A stretch of 64,000 nt of DNA, taken from contig CAJQUW010007975.1 in assembly GCA_907163375.1 (NCBI GenBank), positions 43,278 to 107,277 of the forward strand, given 5' to 3'. Positions 51,801 through 62,399 of this stretch are shown here, one piece after another (the stretch's first letter is position 1; every line of letters starts with the position of its first letter). The position numbers and the translations under genes were made by a program. The stretch is from Prostheceraeus crozeri. Its lineage: Eukaryota; Platyhelminthes; Polycladida; Euryleptidae. The notes beneath the pieces were generated by a model, which was not told the origin of the DNA, searched no databases, and saw nothing but the letters and a program-made list of their open reading frames with translations.

Positions 51801-54800
51801 CCTACCAGCCGCACATCTTTTGCATGGCAATTTGATCTATCGTTTATTTAATTTCATTGTTGTTAATTGCATTCACGACATGGTTTAAGATGCTTTGGTG
51901 GACAATCGATCCCCGCTACTTGCCTTAATGTCGGCGGTCACAATTGTGACGTGTTATTTATTCATTGATTATTATTGCCTTGACAACTGATGTGTGGTGG
52001 TGAGGGTTTGATCCTGCCAATTGACAGAGTCGCGTAAGTGGCTCGTAGCTGAGTTGGTTAGAGCACAGGTCTAGTTAACCTTGGTCGTAGGTTCGAATCC
52101 TACCAGCCGCACATCTTTTGCATGGCAATTTGATCTATCGTTTATTTAATTTCATTGTTGTTAATTGCATTCACGACATGGTTTAAGATGCTTTGGTGGA
52201 CAATCGATCCCCGCTACTTGCCTTAATGTCGGCGGTCACAATTGTGACGTGTTATTTATTCATTGATTATTATTGCCTTGACAACTGATGTGTGGTGGTG
52301 AGGGTTTGATCCTGCCAATTGACAGAGTCGCGTAAGTGGCTCGTAGCTGAGTTGGTTAGAGCACAGGTCTAGTTAACCTTGGTCGTAGGTTCGAATCCTA
52401 CCAGCCGCACATCTTTTGCATGGCAATTTGATCTATCGTTTATTTAATTTCATTGTTGTTAATTGCATTCACGACATGGTTTAAGATGCTTTGGTGGACA
52501 ATCGATCCCCGCTACTTGCCTTAATGTCGGCGGTCACAATTGTGACGTGTTATTTATTCATTGATTATTATTGCCTTGACAACTGATGTGTGGTGGTGAG
52601 GGTTTGATCCTGCCAATTGACAGAGTCGCGTAAGTGGCTCGTAGCTGAGTTGGTTAGAGCACAGGTCTAGTTAACCTTGGTCGTAGGTTCGAATCCTACC
52701 AGCCGCACATCTTTTGCATGGCAATTTGATCTATCGTTTATTTAATTTCATTGTTGTTAATTGCATTCACGACATGGTTTTAAGATGCTTTGGTGGACAA
52801 TCGATCCCCGCTACTTGCCTTAATGTCGGCGGTCACAATTGTGACGTGTTATTTATTCATTGATTATTATTGCCTTGACAACTGATGTGTGGTGGTGAGG
52901 GTTTGATCCTGCCAATTGACAGAGTCGCGTAAGTGGCTCGTAGCTGAGTTGGTTAGAGCACAGGTCTAGTTAACCTTGGTCGTAGGTTCGAATCCTACCA
53001 GCCGCACATCTTTTGCATGGCAATTTGATCTATCGTTTATTTAATTTCATTGTTGTTAATTGCATTCACGACATGGTTTAAGATGCTTTGGTGGACAATC
53101 GATCCCCGCTACTTGCCTTAATGTCGGCGGTCACAATTGTGACGTGTTATTTATTCATTGATTATTATTGCCTTGACAACTGATGTGTGGTGGTGAGGGT
53201 TTGATCCTGCCAATTGACAGAGTCGCGTAAGTGGCTCGTAGCTGAGTTGGTTAGAGCACAGGTCTAGTTAACCTTGGTCGTAGGCTCGAATCCTACCAGC
53301 CGCACATCTTTTGCATGGCAATTTGATCTATCGTTTATTTAATTTCATTGTTGTTAATTGCATTCACGACATGGTTTAAGATGCTTTGGTGGACAATCGA
53401 TCCCCGCTACTTGCCTTAATGTCGGCGGTCACAATTGTGACGTGTTATTTATTCATTGATTATTATTGCCTTGACAACTGATGTGTGGTGGTGAGGGTTT
53501 GATCCTGCCAATTGACAGAGTCGCGTAAGTGGCTCGTAGCTGAGTTGGTTAGAGCACAGGTCTAGTTAACCTTGGTCGTAGGTTCGAATCCTACCAGCCG
53601 CACATCTTTTGCATGGCAATTTGATCTATCGTTTATTTAATTTCATTGTTGTTAATTGCATTCACGACATGGTTTAAGATGCTTTGGTGGACAATCGATC
53701 CCCGCTACTTGCCTTAATGTCGGCGGTCACAATTGTGACGTGTTATTTATTCATTGATTATTATTGCCTTGACAACTGATGTGTGGTGGTGAGGGTTTGA
53801 TCCTGCCAATTGACAGAGTCGCGTAAGTGGCTCGTAGCTGAGTTGGTTAGAGCACAGGTCTAGTTAACCTTGGTCGTAGGCTCGAATCCTACCAGCCGCA
53901 CATCTTTTGCATGGCAATTTGATCTATCGTTTATTTAATTTCATTGTTGTTAATTGCATTCACGACATGGTTTAAGATGCTTTGGTGGACAATCGATCCC
54001 CGCTACTTGCCTTAATGTCGGCGGTCACAATTGTGACGTGTTATTTATTCATTGATTATTATTGCCTTGACAACTGATGTGTGGTGGTGAGGGTTTGATC
54101 CTGCCAATTGACAGAGTCGCGTAAGTGGCTCGTAGCTGAGTTGGTTAGAGCACAGGTCTAGTTAACCTTGGTCGTAGGCTCGAATCCTACCAGCCGCACA
54201 TCTTTTGCATGGCAATTTGATCTATCGTTTATTTAATTTCATTGTTGTTAATTGCATTCACGACATGGTTTAAGATGCTTTGGTGGACAATCGATCCCCG
54301 CTACCTGCCTTAATGTCGGCGGTCACAATTGTGACGTGTTATTTATTCATTGATTATTATTGCCTTGACAACTGATGTGTGGTGGTGAGGGTTTGATCCT
54401 GCCAATTGACAGAGTCGCGTAAGTGGCTCGTAGCTGAGTTGGTTAGAGCACAGGTCTAGTTAACCTTGGTCGTAGGTTCGAATCCTACCAGCCGCACATC
54501 TTTTGCATGGCAATTTGATCTATCGTTTATTTAATTTCATTGTTGTTAATTGCATTCACGACATGGTTTAAGATGCTTTGGTGGACAATCGATCCCCGCT
54601 ACTTGCCTTAATGTCGGCGGTCACAATTGTGACGTGTTATTTATTCATTGATTATTATTGCCTTGACAACTGATGTGTGGTGGTGAGGGTTTGATCCTGC
54701 CAATTGACAGAGTCGCGTAAGTGGCTCGTAGCTGAGTTGGTTAGAGCACAGGTCTAGTTAACCTTGGTCGTAGGTTCGAATCCTACCAGCCGCACATCTT

Positions 54801-55018
54801 TTGCATGGCAATTTGATCTATCGTTTATTTAATTTCATTGTTGTTAATTGCATTCACGACATGGTTTAAGATGCTTTGGTGGACAATCGATCCCCGCTAC
54901 TTGCCTTAATGTCGGCGGTCACAATTGTGACGTGTTATTTATTCATTGATTATTATTGCCTTGACAACTGATGTGTGGTGGTGAGGGTTTGATCCTGCCA
55001 ATTGACAGAGTCGCGTAA

Positions 55019-55092
55019 GTGGCTCGTAGCTGAGTTGGTTAGAGCACAGGTCTAGTTAACCTTGGTCGTAGGTTCGAATCCTACCAGCCGCA
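55019..55092 (+). tRNA. Last tRNA-like gene of the array
   Basis: Array consensus with TTCGAATC in the T loop and TTTT at 55097-55100. The spacer after it is cut after about 54 bp at the LINE junction. Confidence 0.7.
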
Positions 55093-55148
55093 CATCTTTT
55101 GCATGGCAATTTGATCTATCGTTTATTTAATTTCATTGTTGTTAATTT

Positions 55149-56610
55149 ACTGCTCATCCTTATAAACAAGAATATTTTCTTAAGCGTGATCATATCACAA
55201 AGCCTTCCACTTGAAAGTGCAACATGTCATAATCAAAGACAATGGTTATAATATGCTTTGAAAAAAGCAGGCGGGTCCACATTAGAGCCAATTTGCTCTC
55301 GTCTTTCCATCAATGAAGAACACTTGTTACTTTTGAAATGCTGAAGATCTATCATTTTAAGAGCACGCTTTTGTATTCTTTTGAGTTTCAAATCAAGTTT
55401 TCCGGCATGGATGCAGAACGCATACTCCATCAGGGAGCGAATTAGCTTATTGTAGATCAACACAAGATTTCGTTTGCTGGTGCATCCCTTCACTTTTCTC
55501 AATATCTACGTCGTACAGTCGACGATGACAACAATTGGAAATGTCTTTAATGTGATCATACCAGATTAGGTTATTGTCAATCGCAGCGCCCAATATTTTT
55601 GTCTTTTCGGTCACAGGAATAGGCAGATATTCACTTGAGGCTTTTCAATTTTCTTTAAACATATTAATATACCAGATTTGTATTGATTGACCTTCAAATT
55701 GTTAGCTGCACACCATTGTTGCACATTTGCAATTTCAGCATTGAGAATACGTTCTAAAAACAGAAGATTTTCATCGATTTCATCGGGCCTTGGCACAGAA
55801 TGTCGTCGACATACACTAATTGCACATCTTGCGGTTGCCTGTATGCTAGGTCCGCTACAAATATTGCAAAAATTGCAGGTCTCAAAACTGAGCCTTGGGG
55901 GACTACCCTCTTAACACTGACGCTTCGGGAAAGACAATCTTCAACCTTAACTAAACATTTTCTGCCATTCAGATAGTTCCATAGCCAATAGGAAAACCCC
56001 TTGATAAGCCGAGATGATCAAGGTCTTGAATTATGGGAGAGTGTCTAATGGAATCAAAAGCCAATAACACATCGAATGAAATTATAGCTGTTCCACTGGT
56101 AGAGAATCATCATAGAATCGATAAGCATCTTCCATAACATCGATTAGTGCAGTTGATGACGAGTGGAGAGCACGAAATCCGCGTTGGTTTCCATACTGTT
56201 TCTCAACATTGTCCCTCATTTTGTTCAGTATGATTCTTTCAAATACCATTGCTTGAACAGGCAATACCGAGATAGACCGAACTTAGTGGATGTCGGTAGT
56301 TGACGTTTTTGGGATTGGTGATAAAACGGATGTTTTCCACGCTGATGGCACAGATTTTTATCGGATCGATGCATTGAACAGTCTCGGTTATAGGTAAGGC
56401 TAGGAAATCTTCTAATCCTTTGTGGATATTCATTGAAATTTCATCAGTACCTGTACAGTATGTAGATTATCGTAATGACAATTTCGAAAGTTGATTGTAA
56501 ACTTCTTCTTCCTTGATCGTGATATTCCAATCCTCATCAGTACATGTATCCAGCGGAAAGCATTCATTACTGTCATTGAAGGTTTCATCAAATAAGTCAG
56601 TAAAAACATT
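55149..56610 (-). mobile_element. CR1/Jockey-like LINE, second family, split by E3
   Basis: Minus-strand RT parts in order from the right: QYGNQRGFRALHSSSTALID with VMEDAYRFYDDS, the SVXVKRVVPQGS-type block and the YVDD box near 55815, then VQQWCAANNLKVNQYKSGIL. The C-terminal part follows: GCTSKRNLVLIYNKLIRSLM, EYAFCIHAGKL, RIQKRALKMIDLQHF, ending YNHCL. It differs clearly from the LINE at 19.2 kb. The frame is disrupted in several places. E3 interrupts it at 56611, so its 5' part lies beyond E3, outside the window. No poly(A)-like tail was seen at the array junction. Confidence 0.8.
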
Positions 56611-57010
56611 AGTAGTATATAGTGTGACATCCGGCGCGACGATTCGCTTCGCTTGCGCCGGATGTCACACTTTTGCGGGTTTTTTCAAAAAATCAAAATT
56701 TCAAAAATTTAGGTAGACTTCAAATTTCACGTGGCCGAAGGCCGAAGGGGGGAAAATTTAGGTAGTGACAAATTTTCAAAAAAACAAAATTTCAAAAATT
56801 TAGCCGGTCTCAAAATATCACGTAATCTCAAATTTGTGATTATGACATTTTTCATTGCTTAAATCATGACCGTTCCAGGACACCGAAAATCAGAAAAGTT
56901 AAGAATCTCAAATTTGAGAATTACAATTTTTACCTTGAAAATCATGACCGTTCCAGGACACCGAAAATCATAAAAGTTGAGAATTTCAAATTCATGAATT
57001 TTATCCATCT
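56611..57010. repeat. E3 left terminal repeat and ~70-bp direct repeats
   Basis: Hairpin arms GTGTGACATCCGGCGC / inverse lie at 56622-56637 and 56655-56670 with the shortest CGCTT loop of the three ends. Similarity to E2 fades after about 56850. Then two copies of ATCATGACCGTTCCAGGACA followed by CCGAAAATCA (56861 and 56940) occur. No gene is seen until 57353. Confidence 0.8.
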
Positions 57011-57352
57011 TTCAGGTTTTTAAAATATATCATGTGACTAAAAATATTTCTTTAAGAATGTAACACAATCTCTCACAATGTCTGTTATTGTTACTGCTTT
57101 GCACTCAGATGATCACTCAATTGTAGAGAACATCTGCTTCTCGCATTTATGAATAAAAGGCATTTCAGTGTAAAGAGCTGTGACCTCCAACTCAAACATT
57201 TGAAAGGAAACAATGTATGAAAGAACAAACAGCTGCTACACCCACTTAGTCATTTGTAAGACGTGGAATATAATTGCAGCATGTAGGAAGTAAGACTTCA
57301 TTTACAATTCCATTAATCATAACTAGTGACTGTTTTCTTTCTTCATTGCAAA

Positions 57353-57958
57353 ATGCCAAAACGTACTGCCGCGGAAGCCTTTTCGTTTTACATGCCGATT
57401 TTACTAAACTTAATTAAAGAAGAGCACAAGGAAACTGCGAATAAATACTTTGAAGAGTGGAAGTTAGAAATTCAATCGAGAAAGAAGAACAAATTGGACT
57501 CTCAAAAACAAGTGGAGGATATTACAGTAAAAATAGAACAGTATCTGACCACTACTGCAATTCCTCAGTTCAATGTTACAAAAGAACATTTCATTGCCAT
57601 CGAAGATAGTGCTACTATGATTTCAAAACTGATTGCAAGTGATAAAGTGCACCATGGGTCGTTGCTGAGAAGTGCTGCTTATCAAGGTTATGGATTTAAA
57701 AGAATTCTGGAATTGAGTGACAATAAAAAAAACAGATTTGTGGCAAACTTGGAACTATTTAGAATTTCCTATAACGTAAGTTATTGTTATTTCTGGATGA
57801 ACTTATCAGATCTAATTCTACCACACGTATTATTTTTAAATTCATCAATGCCCATTAGTTTTGTTAGAAAACATTTTAAAGAAATCAAAATTTATATAGA
57901 AAAATTGAATCAACCGACAACTATAGAAGAAATGAGGTTTGGTTCCCAAGATGAATGA
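57353..57958 (+). CDS. Accessory protein, E3 member of the E2/E3 family
   Basis: The ATG at 57353 (MPKRTAAEAFSFYMPILLNL) is preferred to 57326. The first 90 residues are charged helices (EEHKETANKYFEEWKLEIQS). Then IEDSATMISKLIASDKVHHG, SLLRSAAYQGYGFKRILEL, and the domain FRISYNVSYCYFWMNLSDLI, HVLFLNSSMPISFVRKHF, EIKIYIEKL. Alignment by eye with the E2 accessory protein gives a shared NS-x3-ISF-x3-F and YxxSYxxF core. A GTAAGT word inside the frame could be a splice donor, but the frame is open through it and the E2 relative matches without a gap. Function unknown. Confidence 0.5.
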   Translation: MPKRTAAEAFSFYMPILLNLIKEEHKETANKYFEEWKLEIQSRKKNKLDSQKQVEDITVKIEQYLTTTAIPQFNVTKEHFIAIEDSATMISKLIASDKVHHGSLLRSAAYQGYGFKRILELSDNKKNRFVANLELFRISYNVSYCYFWMNLSDLILPHVLFLNSSMPISFVRKHFKEIKIYIEKLNQPTTIEEMRFGSQDE

Positions 57959-57989
57959 ACATTAACTGTGTTGTTTCACTTTTTTAGAT

Positions 57990-58275
57990 ATGTGCAATGT
58001 ACATACATATTTGATGTATACATATTTATGAAGACTTCTTTATAAGTAGTAACATATTTTGGATTATTTTGAAATGTAATTCTATTTTCTTTTGTTCTCC
58101 AGTCTCATGGTAGAAGACTGACATTGTATAGATCTATATTTCAGTATGTAACATAATCTTTGGTATTTAAGAATGATTCATGGAACTTAGTAGTATTGCA
58201 TTTTGGATTATTTTGAAATGTAATTCTATTTTCTTTTGTTCTCCAGTCTCATGGTAGAGACTGACATTGTACAAT
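57990..58275. repeat. 144-bp direct repeat after the E3 accessory gene
   Basis: TTTTGGATTATTTTGAAATG followed by TAATTCTATTTTCTTTTGTT and CTCCAGTCTCATGGTAGA occurs at 58057 and 58201. No gene. Confidence 0.8.
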
Positions 58276-58394
58276 TGTATGATAAGATTGATTGTTGTAT
58301 TATTATATTTGATGCAAAATACACTGCCGTTGTTTTCATTTTCCTGTACAAGAAGAAGACATTATTACCGTTATTAGAATCTATTTCATTTAAA

Positions 58395-58530
58395 ATGAAT
58401 GATGAAAATCCGACAGTTATACTGAGTAATATAGGTGATATATTACCTCAGGTTAATAACATGACTGAGTTCTTAGAAATATACGACAAACAAACAACTA
58501 CGTATTTCGATTTAAATAGCATTTCAGAAG
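58395..58530 (+). pseudogene. Protease-start fragment at the E3 left end
   Basis: The frame encodes MNDENPTVILSN, then MTEFLEIYDKQTTTYFDLNS. The E2 protease begins INEFLKLYGTQTTTNFDLNK, a clear match. Only this beginning is present; the sequence then passes into the leader of the membrane-hairpin gene (TTCAAAATATTTATTCAAAA). In E2 the protease lies near the right end, reading inward. Its start here, reading inward from the left end, indicates copying of right-end sequence to the left. Confidence 0.7.
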
Positions 58531-58581
58531 ATTGTTTTCAAAATATTTATTCAAAATATTTCTTTAAAAAATGGAAGAAAA

Positions 58582-59265
58582 ATGGAAGAAACCGCAAGAA
58601 TATATCCTTCGTTATCATATGAACGTAGTTCTACTTTAATGGACATTGAAAAAATGAATAAAGAAAAACACAAAGATAGAGTACGCTATATGAAAGATAA
58701 GGAATCTCAATTATTATTAAGATTAGAGCATTATAAAAAATTAAGAAAGAGATGGACTAAAGTTAAGAATGTAACACAAGGAATTGGCATATTCTTAACA
58801 ATAAGTTTAGGTGCTTTAACAATTGTTATATCTTCAGGTGTTTTAGTAATTCCAGTAGTTGCTACAGCTTTAACAGGTACGGGTGTTTTTGCAACTTCAC
58901 TTGTTACAATGTTAGATAAATCTTTAATAACTAAGAAACGAAAATCATTAAAAACTAAGCATTTACATATTAAAGAAGTCTATGATAAACTACATTACTA
59001 CTTTCAAAGAGTATGTGATGATAATGTTATTACGTTAGATGAGATTGAAAAATTTGATCAAATAGCTAATGAAGTAAATCAAATATCATTTCAATTACAG
59101 TCAGAAAAAGTTGATGATAAGAATAGACAGGATGGCAAAATTTCTAGTGATGGCAAAATTTCTAGTGATGGTAAAATTTCTAATGAAGAAAATGATAAAA
59201 TTTTTTTAGAAGAGCTAAAAACTTTAAGCGAAAATTTAAGCAAAACTTTATTAAACAAAACTTAA
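58582..59265 (+). CDS. Membrane-hairpin protein, E3
   Basis: 227 residues, sibling of the E2 gene at 28818 with a shorter charged N-terminus and one more GKISSDG repeat unit near the C-terminus (three versus two). The hydrophobic block GALTIVISSGVLVIPVVATA is identical. A slightly earlier in-phase alternative start is not obvious. Looks whole. Confidence 0.6.
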   Translation: MEETARIYPSLSYERSSTLMDIEKMNKEKHKDRVRYMKDKESQLLLRLEHYKKLRKRWTKVKNVTQGIGIFLTISLGALTIVISSGVLVIPVVATALTGTGVFATSLVTMLDKSLITKKRKSLKTKHLHIKEVYDKLHYYFQRVCDDNVITLDEIEKFDQIANEVNQISFQLQSEKVDDKNRQDGKISSDGKISSDGKISNEENDKIFLEELKTLSENLSKTLLNKT

Positions 59266-59386
59266 AACGAGAAAACTTTAAACGAAAAGATGTCAGACAA
59301 CGAAGCAATAAAAAAATAATTTGTTCAGTAAAATGTTTTTGTTGTATTCCAATGTTACCACAAAATTCAAATATTATATTTTAAAA

Positions 59387-60202
59387 ATGGATAAAATTAG
59401 AGCTGATAATTTTAAAAGAATAAAACAATTAGAAGAGTTAATAAAACAAAGAAATATTATGAAAGAAAATCATCTTCAACATAGAATGATAAGAGCTGGT
59501 ATTCAATGTGATATGTTTGAAAAAATGCAGCAAACCGAGCAAATAAAAACTGATTTTGAAAAAACTATGAAACCATTTAAAACTCTTGAAAAAGAAAGTA
59601 CAAATAATGATAAACAAATTGATATAACAGATCCAGAGCACAAAACTATATTAGATGACTATGGATTACTAGAATCAAACATTAATAAGAAATTACCAAA
59701 ATCTATGCAATTTGAACATTCTATTTCATTTAAAGATGGAAAAACAATACCTAGATTTTATCTCGGACAAAAAGAAATATTTCCACAACCTTTTCGAAGT
59801 TTAATTTTTTCACCAGATAAATATCCTTTTAATTTAGATAGAAATTTATTTGATCTTTTAAGAGGAGCAGATTTAAATAATTATGCTGTAGAAGATCTCA
59901 TAAAATATAAAGCTATGTTAGATAGAGTTGGTGCAGTAAAATCTCTAAGACGTTATAAACAATTAGAAAATTTATTATCAACGGGAGTTAAAGTAGGAAA
60001 AGGCTTTAAAACTGAAACAACTGTATTCTTACCAGATGATCCACAAGAATTACTAAATAGATTGAATATTTTAATATCGGCAATAAAAGAAGGACATAAT
60101 TCTAGTTTCAATGAAATTCATGCTATATTGAAAAGACTGCTGGAAAAGAAGATTCTAAATGAAGATGATTATAAAAGTGTAGCTGAAATATGTTGTTTCT
60201 AA
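59387..60202 (+). CDS. Helical virion-protein candidate, E3
   Basis: Sibling of 29665-30489; start MDKIRADNFKRIKQ. The DDPQELLNRLNILISAIKEG block is identical. The last residues differ because E2 carries the GC-hairpin cluster at this point and E3 does not; E3 has instead repeated GATTTTTATCTAT words (60205-60270) after its stop. Looks whole. Confidence 0.55.
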   Translation: MDKIRADNFKRIKQLEELIKQRNIMKENHLQHRMIRAGIQCDMFEKMQQTEQIKTDFEKTMKPFKTLEKESTNNDKQIDITDPEHKTILDDYGLLESNINKKLPKSMQFEHSISFKDGKTIPRFYLGQKEIFPQPFRSLIFSPDKYPFNLDRNLFDLLRGADLNNYAVEDLIKYKAMLDRVGAVKSLRRYKQLENLLSTGVKVGKGFKTETTVFLPDDPQELLNRLNILISAIKEGHNSSFNEIHAILKRLLEKKILNEDDYKSVAEICCF

Positions 60203-60306
60203 TTTTTATCTATGATTTTTATTCATGATTTTTATCTATGATTTTTATCTATGATTTTTATCTACGATTTTTATCTATAATATTTATTCACAATTTTAAC
60301 TAAAAA

Positions 60307-61095
60307 ATGTGTTCAGCAGATTTAGACAAAATTAATAATCATTTAGAAAATTTGACAGAGATTTTGGGTTCATCAAAATTTAGTACGACGTTAAAAATTA
60401 TAACAACTACTTCATCACACACTTGTAATTTAGAACCCATTCTACATTTGGAACAAAATAAAAATTATCAAATTGCATTGACTAGTTTCTCCACATTTAA
60501 CACTATTCAAAATGTTATAAAAGATGTGAATGATCAATTTAGATATTCTACTGATAAAGGTAAAACTTGGAAAGAATTAACTTTTCTTCCTGGTTCTTAC
60601 GAAGTTGAATCAATATCAAATGAAATTAAGAGACATTTAGGTATACCATTTAAAGATAAGAAACAATTACATTTTGCAGTTGAACCAGCAGTTAATAAAT
60701 TTTCTCTTACTTTAGACGAAAATCATCAAGTCGATTTTAATCATGATAGATCATTGTCAAAGCTTTTAGGATTTAATAAACAAACCTATAGTCAAGGTTA
60801 TCATTTAGGTGAGAAGATTCCAAAAATAACTGAAATAAATTCAATTGTTGTACATTGTGACATTATTGAAGGAGGATATATAAATGGTAAATTGTCAAAT
60901 TTAATATTCAGTTTTCCATCTTTTACTGTACCCATTGGTTATAGACTAAATGTAATTCCACAAAAATTAATATATTTCCCTATTACAAGAAAAACTATTA
61001 ACAACATTAACATGAGAATCACTGATGAAAAAGGACAAGAAATAAATTTTGGAGGTGAAGAGATTATGATAGATCTTTTGGTTCGGGAGGTATAA
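60307..61095 (+). CDS. Penton-like minor capsid protein, E3
   Basis: 262 residues, same length as its E2 sibling with about ten substitutions scattered along it, mostly mild (for example NVFPQT to NVIPQK). The conserved SIVVHCDIIEGGYINGK and YFPITRKTINNIN blocks are kept. The even length and mild changes suggest it stayed under selection until recently. Looks whole. Confidence 0.75.
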   Translation: MCSADLDKINNHLENLTEILGSSKFSTTLKIITTTSSHTCNLEPILHLEQNKNYQIALTSFSTFNTIQNVIKDVNDQFRYSTDKGKTWKELTFLPGSYEVESISNEIKRHLGIPFKDKKQLHFAVEPAVNKFSLTLDENHQVDFNHDRSLSKLLGFNKQTYSQGYHLGEKIPKITEINSIVVHCDIIEGGYINGKLSNLIFSFPSFTVPIGYRLNVIPQKLIYFPITRKTINNINMRITDEKGQEINFGGEEIMIDLLVREV

Positions 61096-61204
61096 ACTCC
61101 CACGCGAAGCTAGAGAAGTTTAATTTTCTTCTTATTATTATTATTATTCTTACTCTTTTTCTTTAAAATATAAAAAAATTAAAATTGAAATTTTTTATTA
61201 AAAA

Positions 61205-61952
61205 ATGAGTGAAGTACCTCCATTAAATAAAAAGAAACTTAAATTTAATCATCATCCAAATTTATCTAATAAAGTTTTGTCAGTTATTTGCGGAAGATTA
61301 GGTTGTGGAAAAACGTATCTATTATTTAAATTTTTAACGACTCCAAATTTTTTGGATTATAACAATCTTATAATTTATACAACAACGGCAGAACAACCCG
61401 TCTATCAATTTTTAAAATATGGATTTGAAAATAATCTTAAAAAACAGCAATTGCTTCATTATTCAAAGAATATGAAAAATCTGAAGATGAAGAAGAAATA
61501 AGTTCGTGGTGTGAAGAAGCAGCAAAAAAAGTCAGTTAGTAGAATCCAATACAAATAAGCATATAAAGATACAATTAATAGATGATAGTGGTAATATGCA
61601 AGATCCTAGTAAACTAGATAAAACAATGAAACATTGTGTAATTTTTGATGATTGTGTTAATGATAGAAATTATTTCACAAGAGGTAGACATAATAACTGT
61701 AGTGTATTTTATTTAACACAAGGTATGTATTCATTAGATGGAAGTGTTATTAGAAAGAATGCAAATATATTTATACTATTTGAAATAAATGCAAGAAACT
61801 TAAGTGATTTGTTAAGAGATTTATGTGTAAGAAATAAAGATGAATTTAAACAATCGTGTAACAATGCTTGGTCAAAAGATTATGGATTTATCACAATTAA
61901 TATTGATAAAAAAATTCATGATAGAGTTATCGAACAATTGTTCTCTGACTGA
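61205..61952 (+). pseudogene. Packaging ATPase, E3
   Basis: Sibling of the E2 ATPase. The P-loop region CGRLGCGKT and Walker B HCVIFDDC are visible. Broken, about one break. The GC-rich hairpins that follow the E2 gene are absent here; the sequence after the stop (AAAGTCGATAGAAAATATTT) is otherwise shared. Confidence 0.85.
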
Positions 61953-62043
61953 AAGTCGATAGAAAATATTTTCGCGGAGTGATCGAACGGAGTGACCGAA
62001 TAATTTTTTCTTATAAATTTTTTGTTAATAAAAATAAAAAAAA

Positions 62044-62372
62044 TATGTTGAATGCTTATAAGATAGAGCATGTACCAGTTTTAAAAGATTATCGTCATCC
62101 TACAAATCCTGTAAATTCGAAGAAAGAAGTTAGATTTTATTATCATCATAAATACGTAGCGCTCGTTACAGATTATAAAACAAAACATGGTATTAAACCG
62201 TGTGTTAAAACAAAAGACTTTCCACTTTGTTTAAGAAGTTTCCGAGTATTTTTGGCGTATAATAATTTATGGTGGTTGGTTAAGAATGAACATTTAACAA
62301 CACATTAATTAGAAACATTACATCAATTACATATTCCTGTGTATATGTAAAAACGGGATCGAGGTTCTATGT
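62044..62372 (+). pseudogene. Small conserved protein between ATPase and PolB, E3
   Basis: Sibling of 32377-32706, start MLNAYKIEHVPVLKDY, nearly identical through CLRSFRVFLAYNNLWWLVK. Broken near its end relative to the E2 gene. Confidence 0.5.
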
Positions 62373-62399
62373 AAAAATTCATTTTTTCTTTTAAAAAAT

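Larger units (their letters stand above)
45773..55146 (+). repeat. tRNA-gene satellite, right part: 32 copies of the 298-bp unit
   Basis: Continues the array of 21028-28521 from the duplicated GTCGCG. tRNA-like genes start at 45782 and then about every 298 bp to 55019; three single-base indels in spacers shift the phase by one net base. The variants seen on the left recur here (CTCGAATC in many copies, one CTATCAGCC). The last unit ends at GTTGTTAATT (about 55146) where LINE sequence begins. Together with the left part there are 57 tRNA-like genes in about 16.9 kb of satellite. Confidence 0.95.

Noticed and set aside
57774-57880. Intron in the E3 accessory gene
   Set aside because: GTAAGT and a TAG are present, but the frame is open throughout and the E2 relative aligns across the segment without a gap.
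58236-58622. 128-codon ORF as one gene
   Set aside because: It runs from repeat DNA through the protease-start fragment into the leader of the next gene; only the middle part has meaning.
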